Part shown: positions 55,878 to 64,000 of the stretch, piece after piece
Layout: each line of letters begins with the position of its first letter
Numbering within the stretch: the stretch's first letter is position 1
Origin: Melioribacteraceae bacterium
GTDB lineage: Bacteria > Bacteroidota > Ignavibacteria > Ignavibacteriales > Melioribacteraceae
Direction of reading: 5' to 3'
DNA length: 64,000 bases
Assembly (NCBI GenBank): GCA_021740785.1
Contig: JAIOZI010000008.1
Location: forward strand, 1 to 64,000
The notes under the pieces: generated by a model
The model's input: the letters and a program-made list of their open reading frames with translations, nothing else
Databases searched by the model: none
Told to the model about the DNA's origin: nothing
Program-made: the position numbers and the translations under genes

Positions 55878-58664
55878 ATGAAAAGGAGTGACTTCTCTGT
55901 GAAAACGTTAAAGTTTCTATTTGTCTCACTAATTCTTGTTTTATCTTTTAACCCGGATGCATTGGCTCAAAGCAGGGGAAAAATAAGAGGAACCGTAATT
56001 GAGCAGGAAACCGGTGAGCCATTACCAGGTGTTAATGTTATGCTGATTGGAACAAATCTTGGCGCTACTACAGATATAGATGGTACCTATTACATTATCG
56101 GTGTTCCGGCAAACGAATACGATCTAAAAGCTACTTTCATCGGATATCACCAGGTAACCGTTCAAGGTGTTCGAGTTAAGACAGATTTAACGACTGAAAT
56201 TAATATTGAACTTGTTTCTACATCAATCGAAATGCCTGAAGTAACAGTAACTGCTCAAACAAAATTAGTTCAGAGAGACATAACATCAACTAGAAAAACT
56301 GTAACAAAGGAAACAATCAAAGATATTCCAGGATTGGAATCCAGTGCTGATGTGTTCAGACTTCAGGGGGGAACGTTTGTTAGTCAAGTTCCGCAAAGGA
56401 TTGATCTAGAAGGTGGTCAGCAGTTACAAGTTAGAGATGAAAGTGTTAAAGATGTACATATTAGAGGCGGTCGCGGTGGTGAAATTTTATTTATGATTGA
56501 TGGTGTTCCGGTTAACCATCCTCTTTACGGCGGTAGAAGCGTTTTGGATTTGAACGTGGTTGCTGTTGAGCAAATAGAACTTTTAACGGGAGCATTTAGT
56601 GCCGAATACGGTCAAGCACAGTCCGGAGTTGTCAATATTACAACTAGGACTGGTAGTGCGAAAATGAAAGCCGGACTTGAATATAAAACTGACGAAGTGG
56701 GTTTTCTAAGCAACAGTTACGGCACACAATACGGTTCAATTTATCTCGGTGGTCCCGAGTTGTTATCTACATATGTTCTACCTGCAATTGGTATCGACCT
56801 TCCGGGTGAATTTTACTATTTCTTTACAATGAATGCTGAGCTAACTAATACAGCATACAATAATCATCGAACCAGAGATCAATTTTCTCTATTTGGACTT
56901 GATGTTGACGGTAAGCAAAAAAACACAAAAAATATGACAGCCAAGTTGAATTGGGATATGACCCGTGATATTAGAACAACGTTCAGTTTTAACGGTGCAT
57001 GGTTGGATTGGAGTGATTTTCATTGGTCATGGCGTGATTACCCGAATAATACTCCATCAAGTACACGTGATAATATTAACATAAACGCTATGATGAATCA
57101 TGTTCTTTCGCAGAATGCATTTTATTCGCTCAACTTGGGCTACCTGGGAATAAAATATAAAAGCAATTATTTCGGTATGAATCCAAGAGATTTTTGGGTT
57201 ATTGGTTCCGATTCTGTTTACACAACCGTTAAGCCTCCGCAGGTAGATCCTTTAACCAATTTTTATAATGATGAAGGAGTGCAGACAATCTGGCGTAATG
57301 ACGAAACTCATACCTTTACACTAAAGGCGGATTTTACATGGCAGTTCCACAGTGAACATTTATTAAAAGCCGGAATTGAAACACAATATAATGATATCAA
57401 TTATATCGATATCCAAGACGGCGCTTATAAACTTTCCAATTATGGTGAATATAGATTTAACGACGCGGCTCAAGTTCCAGCACCTCCAGGACCTTTTAAA
57501 GAATTCGGTCAAACCAGGTGGGTCTTTCATGTTTATCCCTTAATCGGGGGTTTCTATCTACAAGAAAAATTTGAGAAAGAATTCATTGTGCTTAATGCAG
57601 GTATCAGAGCAGATTGGGTTTATCTTGGAAAGACTATTGATGGTCAAGGTTGGAGAGATCAATGGGAACGTGCAACTGGTTTCAATTCTGACTGGGATCT
57701 ATTTAAAATGAAATTCAGTCCTCGGTTCGGAATATCATTCCCGATACTTGAACAAACTGTAATATTCTTCTCCTATGGACATTTTAATCAGTTGCCTGAA
57801 TTAACAACATTCTACCGTGATCCTTACAGCGGTGGATTTACAGGAAATCCAAAACTAGATTATGAGCAGACAATTCTTTATGAGTTCGGATTTACACATC
57901 AATTATTCAATCACTGGGCAATTGACGTAAAAAGTTATGCGAAAGATATTTCAGGTCAGGTCGGTACAACCGGATTACAATCCGCTGGCGGCGTACCTGT
58001 ATCATTATATGATAATGTCGGATATGCACGAGCTCGAGGTTTAGAGTTCGAAGTAACAAAAGGATATTCGAATTTTACTTCCGGTAAAGTAACTTATACG
58101 GTTCAATGGGCAAACGGTTATTCATCTTCACAGTTTGATGACTACATAAGATCACAAAATGATTTCCCGAAACCGATAAGAGAAAGAAGATTGGGCTGGG
58201 ATATTCGTCATCAGATTATTGCACAGGTCACTCTCGCTTCACCCGAAAACATGCCGATGAATATTTTCGGACTTGAACTGCCCGATGACTGGAACCTTAC
58301 TTTTATAACCAATTTTTATTCCGGTCAACCTTATACTCCCGGAACAACTGATCCGGCAGAGCAGCAGAAACTCGAGAATACTTCAACCGGACCGGTGACG
58401 ACTACCACTGATATAAAATTTCAGAAGGGATTTAATATCTTCGGAACAAAATTGTCTTTCGTTGTAGATGTTTTCAACTTATTTGATCAGAATAACGTGA
58501 CTATGAACGGATTTAATGTTTGGACGGGCGAACCATTTAAATATGGAGATCTTGAATCGCCTTCAAGTAAATACTATGACTGGTACAGAATGGTTTCACT
58601 CAGAAATCCAATGCAGTATTCAACTGGTAGATATGTTAAAATGGGATTCAGATGGGATTTCTAG
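55878..58664 (+). CDS. TonB-dependent outer-membrane receptor
   Basis: 928-residue receptor. Signal peptide ends PDALAQ; a CarboxypepD_reg-like domain (about 33-115: GKIRGTVIEQETGEPLPGVNV) precedes the plug (about 135-260, VHIRGGRGGEILFMIDGVPV) and a barrel ending in MGFRWDF. AAAAGGAG precedes the ATG. Its place between two lipoproteins and two surface-sorted proteins suggests the import of a large ligand, presumably glycan fragments for the enzymes of this locus. No SusD gene is present in the operon. No sign of truncation. Confidence 0.92.
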   Translation: MKRSDFSVKTLKFLFVSLILVLSFNPDALAQSRGKIRGTVIEQETGEPLPGVNVMLIGTNLGATTDIDGTYYIIGVPANEYDLKATFIGYHQVTVQGVRVKTDLTTEINIELVSTSIEMPEVTVTAQTKLVQRDITSTRKTVTKETIKDIPGLESSADVFRLQGGTFVSQVPQRIDLEGGQQLQVRDESVKDVHIRGGRGGEILFMIDGVPVNHPLYGGRSVLDLNVVAVEQIELLTGAFSAEYGQAQSGVVNITTRTGSAKMKAGLEYKTDEVGFLSNSYGTQYGSIYLGGPELLSTYVLPAIGIDLPGEFYYFFTMNAELTNTAYNNHRTRDQFSLFGLDVDGKQKNTKNMTAKLNWDMTRDIRTTFSFNGAWLDWSDFHWSWRDYPNNTPSSTRDNININAMMNHVLSQNAFYSLNLGYLGIKYKSNYFGMNPRDFWVIGSDSVYTTVKPPQVDPLTNFYNDEGVQTIWRNDETHTFTLKADFTWQFHSEHLLKAGIETQYNDINYIDIQDGAYKLSNYGEYRFNDAAQVPAPPGPFKEFGQTRWVFHVYPLIGGFYLQEKFEKEFIVLNAGIRADWVYLGKTIDGQGWRDQWERATGFNSDWDLFKMKFSPRFGISFPILEQTVIFFSYGHFNQLPELTTFYRDPYSGGFTGNPKLDYEQTILYEFGFTHQLFNHWAIDVKSYAKDISGQVGTTGLQSAGGVPVSLYDNVGYARARGLEFEVTKGYSNFTSGKVTYTVQWANGYSSSQFDDYIRSQNDFPKPIRERRLGWDIRHQIIAQVTLASPENMPMNIFGLELPDDWNLTFITNFYSGQPYTPGTTDPAEQQKLENTSTGPVTTTTDIKFQKGFNIFGTKLSFVVDVFNLFDQNNVTMNGFNVWTGEPFKYGDLESPSSKYYDWYRMVSLRNPMQYSTGRYVKMGFRWDF

Positions 58665-58688
58665 AGTTTTTAGAAAAAGGAATGATAA

Positions 58689-60482
58689 ATGAAATTTAGA
58701 TTTATATATATAGTATCAATATTATTTCTTACTGCAATCTTAACTTTTGCTCAGGAAGCAAATTTTGATTGGGGACTTCATGACGTCGGAAATATTCGTC
58801 AAGTAGTAACGAATAGAGGCGGTCTGAATGCGAAATCGGATAACAGTTTCGATTTTCCCGGACTGATAAATACCGAGTATCCGCCGAACAGCGCAGTTGA
58901 GCATATAACCAATATCGGATTATATCTCGGCGCTTACATGAATGGCGAAAGATCAGTGACTTTAACCGATGGTGAAGGCGGGCAAATTCATGAATGTTTC
59001 CCATCAGCCGAACCTTGGGATACTGTTTGGGAAGTTGGTAAGAGAGAAGTTGTTGATATACCTTACTGGCAGGGCTATACGGGAATTTCGGACCAAGATT
59101 TTGTTTGTAAATATGATGATTATGGTCCAGTTAGTTTAACTATTCCGGATCACAGACCATTATATGCGGATATTGTGCAGACCACTTATGCCTGGGCATC
59201 AGCGCCGCTGGATCAAACAATAATAGTAACATATTATATTACACCAACACGCTACGATTGGACGAGAGTTTTTGCAGGCGTCTATATGAATGGAAATACC
59301 GGGTATATAAAAAATGGTAATGAATACGCGCTGGATGATGAATCTTATTTCCGTGCACCTTATAGATTGATGGCATGTCGTGATGTTAAAGGCGGCGTCG
59401 ACGGTCAGGGTACCCCTATTGGTTTAAGATTTTTCCCAACTCCCAATAACAGCAGTTTGAAAGAATCATTTGTTTGGTGGAATGGCGGCAGAGAAGGAGC
59501 ACCTCCAACCGATTTAGAAAAATATCTAGTAATGTCTTCGGGAAATATTAAAGAAGATCAGGTGAGTACCGGTGACGGAACTAAATCATTGACGTCTTAC
59601 GGACCATATGACACTGTTAAGGTTGGTGATACTTTAAAGTTATCATTTGCTCTGATTGTTGCTGATGATGAAAGAGATTTAATCGAAAGAGCAGAATTTA
59701 TAGCACAAATCAGAGCAAGAAACTATAAGGTCCCTTCTCCGCCTCCGTCACCCGAGGTTAAAATTACTTCGATTGATAAAGGAATTGAAATTTATTTTGA
59801 TCAAACGGGTAACCCGGATAATCCTGAGAATTATACAGACCCGGATCGTGCAGACGGAATTACTAAACCTTTTGAAGGGTATAGGATTTATAAAAGTACC
59901 GAAAGTAACTCCGGTCCATGGACTTTACTTGCTCAATACGATGTGATTAACGATTACGGAATGAATACAGGTTTACCTGATCCAAAAGAATTTGTAGACA
60001 AAGGGCTGCTGAATAATATCGAATATTTTTATACAATTACATCATTTACTAGGCCTGATGAAACTATTGAATTTCCTGAACTTGAATCGAGTAAAACAAA
60101 TAATAGCAAAACCGCAATACCTGGCACACCTCCACCGGAAACCGTGGGTAAAGTTGCCGTTGTTCCGAATCCATATCGGGGAGATGTTGCATACCAGAAT
60201 TATAGTCCTCCATGGGAACGACCACCGAGCGGAAGAATTTGGATGGAACAGGACAGGAGGATTCAGTTCATAAATTTACCGTCACGCTGCGAAATTAAGA
60301 TTTATACTCTAGCAGGCGATCTGGTATATGAGATTCATCATGATGATCCTAACCGCGGTTATGAAGATTGGAACCTGACATCAAGAGTTGGACAGGCAAT
60401 TGCATCAGGTATATATCTATACACCGTTGAAGATTTGACAAATGGAAATGTTCAAGTAGACAAGTTTATTATCATCAAATAA
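58689..60482 (+). CDS. Secreted protein with C-terminal sorting domain, paralogue a
   Basis: 597-residue exported protein. Signal peptide ends AILTFAQ. The N-terminal 350 residues are beta-rich and not assigned (opening NFDWGLHDVGNIRQVVTN). From about residue 370 a fibronectin-like part (FEGYRIYKSTESNSGPWTLLAQYDV) and the sorting/FlgD-like domain follow (VVPNPYRGDVAY, KIYTLAGDLVYEI, GIYLYTVED). It is 24 bp behind the TonB receptor and is a clear paralogue of the next gene. It probably ends up on the cell surface. Ligand unknown. Confidence 0.82.
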   Translation: MKFRFIYIVSILFLTAILTFAQEANFDWGLHDVGNIRQVVTNRGGLNAKSDNSFDFPGLINTEYPPNSAVEHITNIGLYLGAYMNGERSVTLTDGEGGQIHECFPSAEPWDTVWEVGKREVVDIPYWQGYTGISDQDFVCKYDDYGPVSLTIPDHRPLYADIVQTTYAWASAPLDQTIIVTYYITPTRYDWTRVFAGVYMNGNTGYIKNGNEYALDDESYFRAPYRLMACRDVKGGVDGQGTPIGLRFFPTPNNSSLKESFVWWNGGREGAPPTDLEKYLVMSSGNIKEDQVSTGDGTKSLTSYGPYDTVKVGDTLKLSFALIVADDERDLIERAEFIAQIRARNYKVPSPPPSPEVKITSIDKGIEIYFDQTGNPDNPENYTDPDRADGITKPFEGYRIYKSTESNSGPWTLLAQYDVINDYGMNTGLPDPKEFVDKGLLNNIEYFYTITSFTRPDETIEFPELESSKTNNSKTAIPGTPPPETVGKVAVVPNPYRGDVAYQNYSPPWERPPSGRIWMEQDRRIQFINLPSRCEIKIYTLAGDLVYEIHHDDPNRGYEDWNLTSRVGQAIASGIYLYTVEDLTNGNVQVDKFIIIK

Positions 60483-60491
60483 AATACTGAT

Positions 60492-62279
60492 ATGAAAAAA
60501 ACATTTACATATTCTACCTTACTGATTTTATTAATTCTGCCGCCTAAGTTTTTTCCTCAGGAAACAACTCTTGATTGGGCTTTGCACGATGTAGGTAATG
60601 TTAGGCAATTAGTAACTAATATGGGAGCATTATGGCGGGCATCAACAAGTTACCCGGGATTGATTTATTCCGAATATCCCCGCAACAGTTTTGAAGAACA
60701 TGTTGGCGAGGGGGGAATATGGGTTGGTGCAATATCCGGCAGAGATACGCTTGTTTCCGTTACAACCGGCTGGGCTCCGGCTTTTGAATTTTTCCCAACC
60801 GCCGAACCATGGGATACGATTTGGGCTGTCAACAGAGGGGATACGGTAGATATTCCCTATTGGTCGAATTATGTCGGAATTTCTGATCAGGATCTCGTTA
60901 CTAAATACAGTGATTATAACGTAACAAATATTGTGAATCATAATCCGTTATACGTTGATGTTATTCAGCAAAGTTTTGCATGGGGTTCTAACCCGGTGGA
61001 TAATTTTATTGTTTTCAACTTTAAAGTGATAGCAACAGAAAACAATTTAAAAGATGTATGGATTGCATACTGGTTGGATGGTAACGTTGGTTATAGAGGT
61101 GAAGGCTGGTCTTTTGCATTGGATGATTATTCGGTTTACTACAGAGATAAAAAATTAGGAGTTGCAATCGATGCTCCCGGTGGAGCTGATAAAACGGCAA
61201 TCAGTCCAATGGGTGTAAGAGTATTTCCGCCAAAAAATGTGGATGAAGATTCGTTGAAATGGACATTCAATTGGTATCCCGGTCAAGGTCTGGGCTCTCC
61301 TGCAAGTGAAGATAGAGACAGATATCTTGAAATGTCAACCGGTGAAATAATGGAAAACCAAGATCCTTCATTTGCAATCGGCTCTCAATTTATTGTTGCA
61401 TTCGGAGGAGTGGATTTAGCGGTTGGAGATACTTTAGAGTTTTCTGTCGGGGCGGTATTCGGTGAAGGAATTGAAGGAATGATGGAAAACTTGGAATACA
61501 TGGAATGGTTGGTTGGTCAAGATTTTAGAGTGCCGAGTCCGCCCCCTCCTCCTCCATTAAGAGTTGAAACAAGAAATAAGGAAATATCTCTAAAGTGGGA
61601 TGCACAGCCGGGTGATATTGACCCCGAAACATATAAAGATCCTTATCGTGCCGATTCCGTTGATCAGCCGTTCGAAGGTTACCGGGTTTATAAAAGTACA
61701 CAGGGAGCTTCAGGTCCGTGGACACTGTTAGCTGAATATGATGTTGTAAATAATATCGGTTATAATGATGGCTTACAGCATGAATATATCGACAGGGGAT
61801 TGTTGAATAATATTGAATATTATTATGCCGTAACCGCATTTTCAAAAGAAGATACAGTGCTGAATTTTCCTTCACAAGAGTCCAGCATCTTTAAAAGTTC
61901 AAGAGAAATAATTCCGGGAACAGAACCTCCTTCAACAGTAGGGCAAGTTGCAGTAGTTCCGAATCCATACAGGGGTGATATTGCTTATCATACATATAAT
62001 CCTCCGTGGGAGCGTCCCGATCAAACACGTGATATTTGGATGGAGCAGGATAGAAGGATTCAATTTATCAATCTGCCCCAAAATTGTGAAATTAAGGTTT
62101 ATACATTAGCCGGTGATCTTGTAGAAACTTTATATCATAATGATGCAAACAGAGGATATGAAGATTGGAATCTAACTTCAAGAGTTGGACAAGCGATTTC
62201 AAGCGGTATATATTTATTTACTGTTGAAGATAAACTAAACGGAAATGTACAAGTAGGAAAATTTGTTGTAATAAAATAA
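60492..62279 (+). CDS. Secreted protein with C-terminal sorting domain, paralogue b
   Basis: 595-residue paralogue of the preceding gene, alike from end to end: TLDWALHDVGNVRQLVTN near the start, YPRNSFEEHV, PFEGYRVYKSTQGASGPWTLLAEYDVV, then VAVVPNPYRGDIAYHTY and VYTLAGDLVE. Signal peptide MKKTFTYSTLLILLILPPKFF. Starts 9 bp after paralogue a, so it is a tandem duplication inside the operon, and the two have clearly diverged in the N-terminal half. May bind related but different ligands, or form a complex with the receptor. Confidence 0.82.
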   Translation: MKKTFTYSTLLILLILPPKFFPQETTLDWALHDVGNVRQLVTNMGALWRASTSYPGLIYSEYPRNSFEEHVGEGGIWVGAISGRDTLVSVTTGWAPAFEFFPTAEPWDTIWAVNRGDTVDIPYWSNYVGISDQDLVTKYSDYNVTNIVNHNPLYVDVIQQSFAWGSNPVDNFIVFNFKVIATENNLKDVWIAYWLDGNVGYRGEGWSFALDDYSVYYRDKKLGVAIDAPGGADKTAISPMGVRVFPPKNVDEDSLKWTFNWYPGQGLGSPASEDRDRYLEMSTGEIMENQDPSFAIGSQFIVAFGGVDLAVGDTLEFSVGAVFGEGIEGMMENLEYMEWLVGQDFRVPSPPPPPPLRVETRNKEISLKWDAQPGDIDPETYKDPYRADSVDQPFEGYRVYKSTQGASGPWTLLAEYDVVNNIGYNDGLQHEYIDRGLLNNIEYYYAVTAFSKEDTVLNFPSQESSIFKSSREIIPGTEPPSTVGQVAVVPNPYRGDIAYHTYNPPWERPDQTRDIWMEQDRRIQFINLPQNCEIKVYTLAGDLVETLYHNDANRGYEDWNLTSRVGQAISSGIYLFTVEDKLNGNVQVGKFVVIK

Positions 62280-62314
62280 AAGATTTATAAGAAACTCAAA
62301 CTCGGGTAGAATTT

Positions 62315-63235
62315 ATGTTAAAGAGAATATTTATTGCGTTAGTTTTTCTGCCGATTCTATTAACGGCTCAGTATGAAAGACCCGGCAGTACGGACGGACA
62401 ATTTTTAAAAATAGGTGTTAGTCCTCGTGGTACTGCAATGGCTGATGCTTATATTTCCGCGGTTACCGGTGCAGAAGGTACATATTATAATTCGGCTGCA
62501 CTTGCGAGAATCCAAGGAACAAATGCCGTGTTTAATCATACAGTATGGTTTGCAGGTATAAACCATGAATTCGCCGCAATCGCTCATAATTTTGGTGATG
62601 TTGGCGCGTTCGGTTTATCTGTAATCGGTCTATACACAGATGAGATGCTGGTAAGAACCCCTCTACAGCCCGATGGAACCGGTGAGACTTTCTATTCCGG
62701 AAACTATAAGATCGGTCTAACTTACTCAAGGTATTTTACCGATCGAGTTACAGTTGGAATATCTTTTAGTTATATAGATATGACCCTCTACAAGGATTTC
62801 GGTGCGAGCGCAGTTTCTCTGGATATTGCAGCAATGTATACTGCTGACTTTCGTGATTTCAAATTTGCAATGCAGATCTCGAATTTCGGTTCCGATATTA
62901 CCTATGTTAACGAGGCATATCCGCTTCCGACAAATTTCACATTCGGAGCAAGTATGAACGCTCTTGAGTTTGATGATAATGATTTACTCATGACCTTCTC
63001 AGCAACAAAACCAAACGACGGCTCCCCGCTTGTTCAGGTTGGTATGGAATGGAACTATGATCATCTATTTTTCATTCGAGGCGGATATAGGTTGAATCAT
63101 GATGTTGCAACATTCTCTTTCGGCGGCGGTGTTAATTATATGATACAAGGCATTGATCTGAATGTAGATTATTCTTACAGCGATTATAATTTATTAGGAG
63201 TTTCTCATAGGTTTGGACTTGGAATCACACTTTAA
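62315..63235 (+). CDS. PorV/PorQ-like outer-membrane protein
   Basis: 306-residue beta-barrel outer-membrane protein of the PorV/PorQ (UPF0164) class. Signal peptide ends LLTAQ; the N-terminus FLKIGVSPRGTAMADAYISAVTGAEGTYYNSAALARI is the family signature, and the end YNLLGVSHRFGLGITL is barrel-like. PorV-type proteins act with type IX secretion in shuttling sorted proteins. Its place after two such proteins suggests a dedicated copy for this operon. Starts 35 bp after paralogue b. Confidence 0.88.
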   Translation: MLKRIFIALVFLPILLTAQYERPGSTDGQFLKIGVSPRGTAMADAYISAVTGAEGTYYNSAALARIQGTNAVFNHTVWFAGINHEFAAIAHNFGDVGAFGLSVIGLYTDEMLVRTPLQPDGTGETFYSGNYKIGLTYSRYFTDRVTVGISFSYIDMTLYKDFGASAVSLDIAAMYTADFRDFKFAMQISNFGSDITYVNEAYPLPTNFTFGASMNALEFDDNDLLMTFSATKPNDGSPLVQVGMEWNYDHLFFIRGGYRLNHDVATFSFGGGVNYMIQGIDLNVDYSYSDYNLLGVSHRFGLGITL

Positions 63236-63250
63236 AATAAAAATGATAAT

Positions 63251-64000
63251 ATGAACTACATTAATAATAAAATATTTACTAAAAGTGCGGTGATTTTTAT
63301 CGCACTTTTTTTTTCACTCAGCCATGCGCAAGATTCTCTTTATTATAAGACTTTCGTTAAAAATGCTGATGGTTCAGTCTGCAGATCGGTACCGCCGAAT
63401 GCAAGCTATACTGCTTTCATTAATAATGATTTAAGTCGAGTACTAACGGAAAACAATCCGAGACGAGATCCGACTGCAAACGGTCACATTGATGGGAATG
63501 CCAGCGGTTTGGTTGGAATAGACTTGGCAAACTTTTCATCTCCCAAGATTGAAACCGGCGATACACTTTATTTCCGATTCACTGATCTCTCAACCGGGCA
63601 GCAGAATATTTTGGTTGACGGACCGCTTACGATTACATATCCCTTTTTTGTTTTCCCTAAAAATCTTCAATTGCTTACCGTGGATTTACCGGCAAAACCT
63701 GATAATCTGTATCTTGAAAAAGATTCATTAAACGGCAATCGAGTTATTACATGGGACGAAATTCCGAATGGTAATTTTTGGATTTACAGAAGAGATAATA
63801 GAGATACAATTCATACCGGGCAGTCAAGAAATCAGTATGAATTAATAGCTCAAGATATAACTGAAAATATTTTCATTGATAATTCCGCGGAAGAAAATGG
63901 TGAATATGGTTATATCGTTTATAATGTTAATGAAGAAGGTATATTCAGTTCCCATTCTGAAGAAGTAAACGAAATACCACTGCCTTCATTCGGTGATGAC
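63251..64000 (+). CDS. Secreted protein of unknown function, 3' end outside window
   Basis: Open frame from ATG 63251 to the window end, 250 codons so far. Signal peptide NKIFTKSAVIFIALFFSLSHAQ, then an invasin/fibronectin-like beta-rich start (NADGSVCRSVPPNASYTAFI) and a fibronectin-like repeat (KPDNLYLEKDSLNGNRVITWDE...FWIYRR). The remainder, perhaps another sorting domain, is missing. It starts 15 bp after the PorV-like gene, but a terminator-like hairpin overlaps its signal-peptide codons, so its link to the operon is uncertain. No strong Shine-Dalgarno. Confidence 0.75.
   Translation, partial: MNYINNKIFTKSAVIFIALFFSLSHAQDSLYYKTFVKNADGSVCRSVPPNASYTAFINNDLSRVLTENNPRRDPTANGHIDGNASGLVGIDLANFSSPKIETGDTLYFRFTDLSTGQQNILVDGPLTITYPFFVFPKNLQLLTVDLPAKPDNLYLEKDSLNGNRVITWDEIPNGNFWIYRRDNRDTIHTGQSRNQYELIAQDITENIFIDNSAEENGEYGYIVYNVNEEGIFSSHSEEVNEIPLPSFGDD
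63281..63314 (+). terminator. Terminator-like hairpin inside the signal-peptide codons
   Basis: AAAAGTGCG (63281-63289) pairs perfectly with CGCACTTTT (63301-63309), with an 11-base loop, and the T run continues to 63314. It lies 46 bp after the PorV-like stop, where an operon terminator would be expected, and at the same time within codons 11-22 of the next gene. Confidence 0.6.

Overview
The window looks like an AT-rich chromosome segment of a Bacteroidota/Chlorobi-group bacterium, most likely of the Ignavibacteria type. Evidence: C-terminal sorting/FlgD-like domains with the NYPNPFNPTT signature, a PorV/PorQ-like outer-membrane protein, TonB-dependent receptors with an N-terminal carboxypeptidase-like domain, Cys lipoproteins and a LytTR two-component pair. 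The promoters I can read are of the ordinary TTGACA/TATAAT kind. Taxonomy is inferred from these traits only.

Layout. 1-830: debris of mobile or repeated DNA (3' end of a GIY-YIG nuclease, a tRNA-tail-like terminator, a zinc-ribbon remnant). 828-6745: a LytTR response regulator and sensor kinase, divergent from an acyltransferase and a TonB-dependent receptor. 6746-7458: a gene-free stretch with two 92-bp repeats. 7459-10821: ettA and a short recQ. 10900-13000: a Fic protein bracketed by a 20-bp inverted repeat, with iteron-like repeats at its promoter and an IS21-like end nearby.

13271 to the end is one large carbohydrate locus. Seven near-identical 14-bp palindromes (TGTTAACGTTAACA and close variants) lie in six control regions, and a LacI-family regulator is encoded at 49998. 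The locus holds ribulokinase, an ABC sugar importer (ATPase far from its permeases; the binding protein is fused to one permease), an SSS symporter, a GH65 phosphorylase with beta-phosphoglucomutase, GH31, GH2 and GH38 enzymes, two six-hairpin glycosidases, a barrel-FGE fusion, and a SusD-less outer-membrane operon (LamG/CTD protein, two lipoproteins, TonB receptor, two CTD paralogues, a PorV-like protein and another secreted protein running off the window).

The most interesting part is 23113-33723. A corrinoid protein, a MetH-type reactivation protein and a homocysteine methyltransferase are separate genes, so this is methionine synthase split into modules with the folate domain missing. They are followed by sugar-handling genes (a broken ribokinase, RbsD, D-lyxose isomerase) and four UroD-fold methyltransferase paralogues. 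I infer a corrinoid-dependent O-demethylation system for O-methylated sugars: hydrolases release the sugar, a UroD-fold protein moves its O-methyl group to the corrinoid, and homocysteine (or another thiol) takes it, while the bare sugar is isomerised into central metabolism. GH38 with a D-lyxose/D-mannose-type isomerase makes a mannose- or lyxose-type sugar plausible. The substrate is not shown by the sequence.
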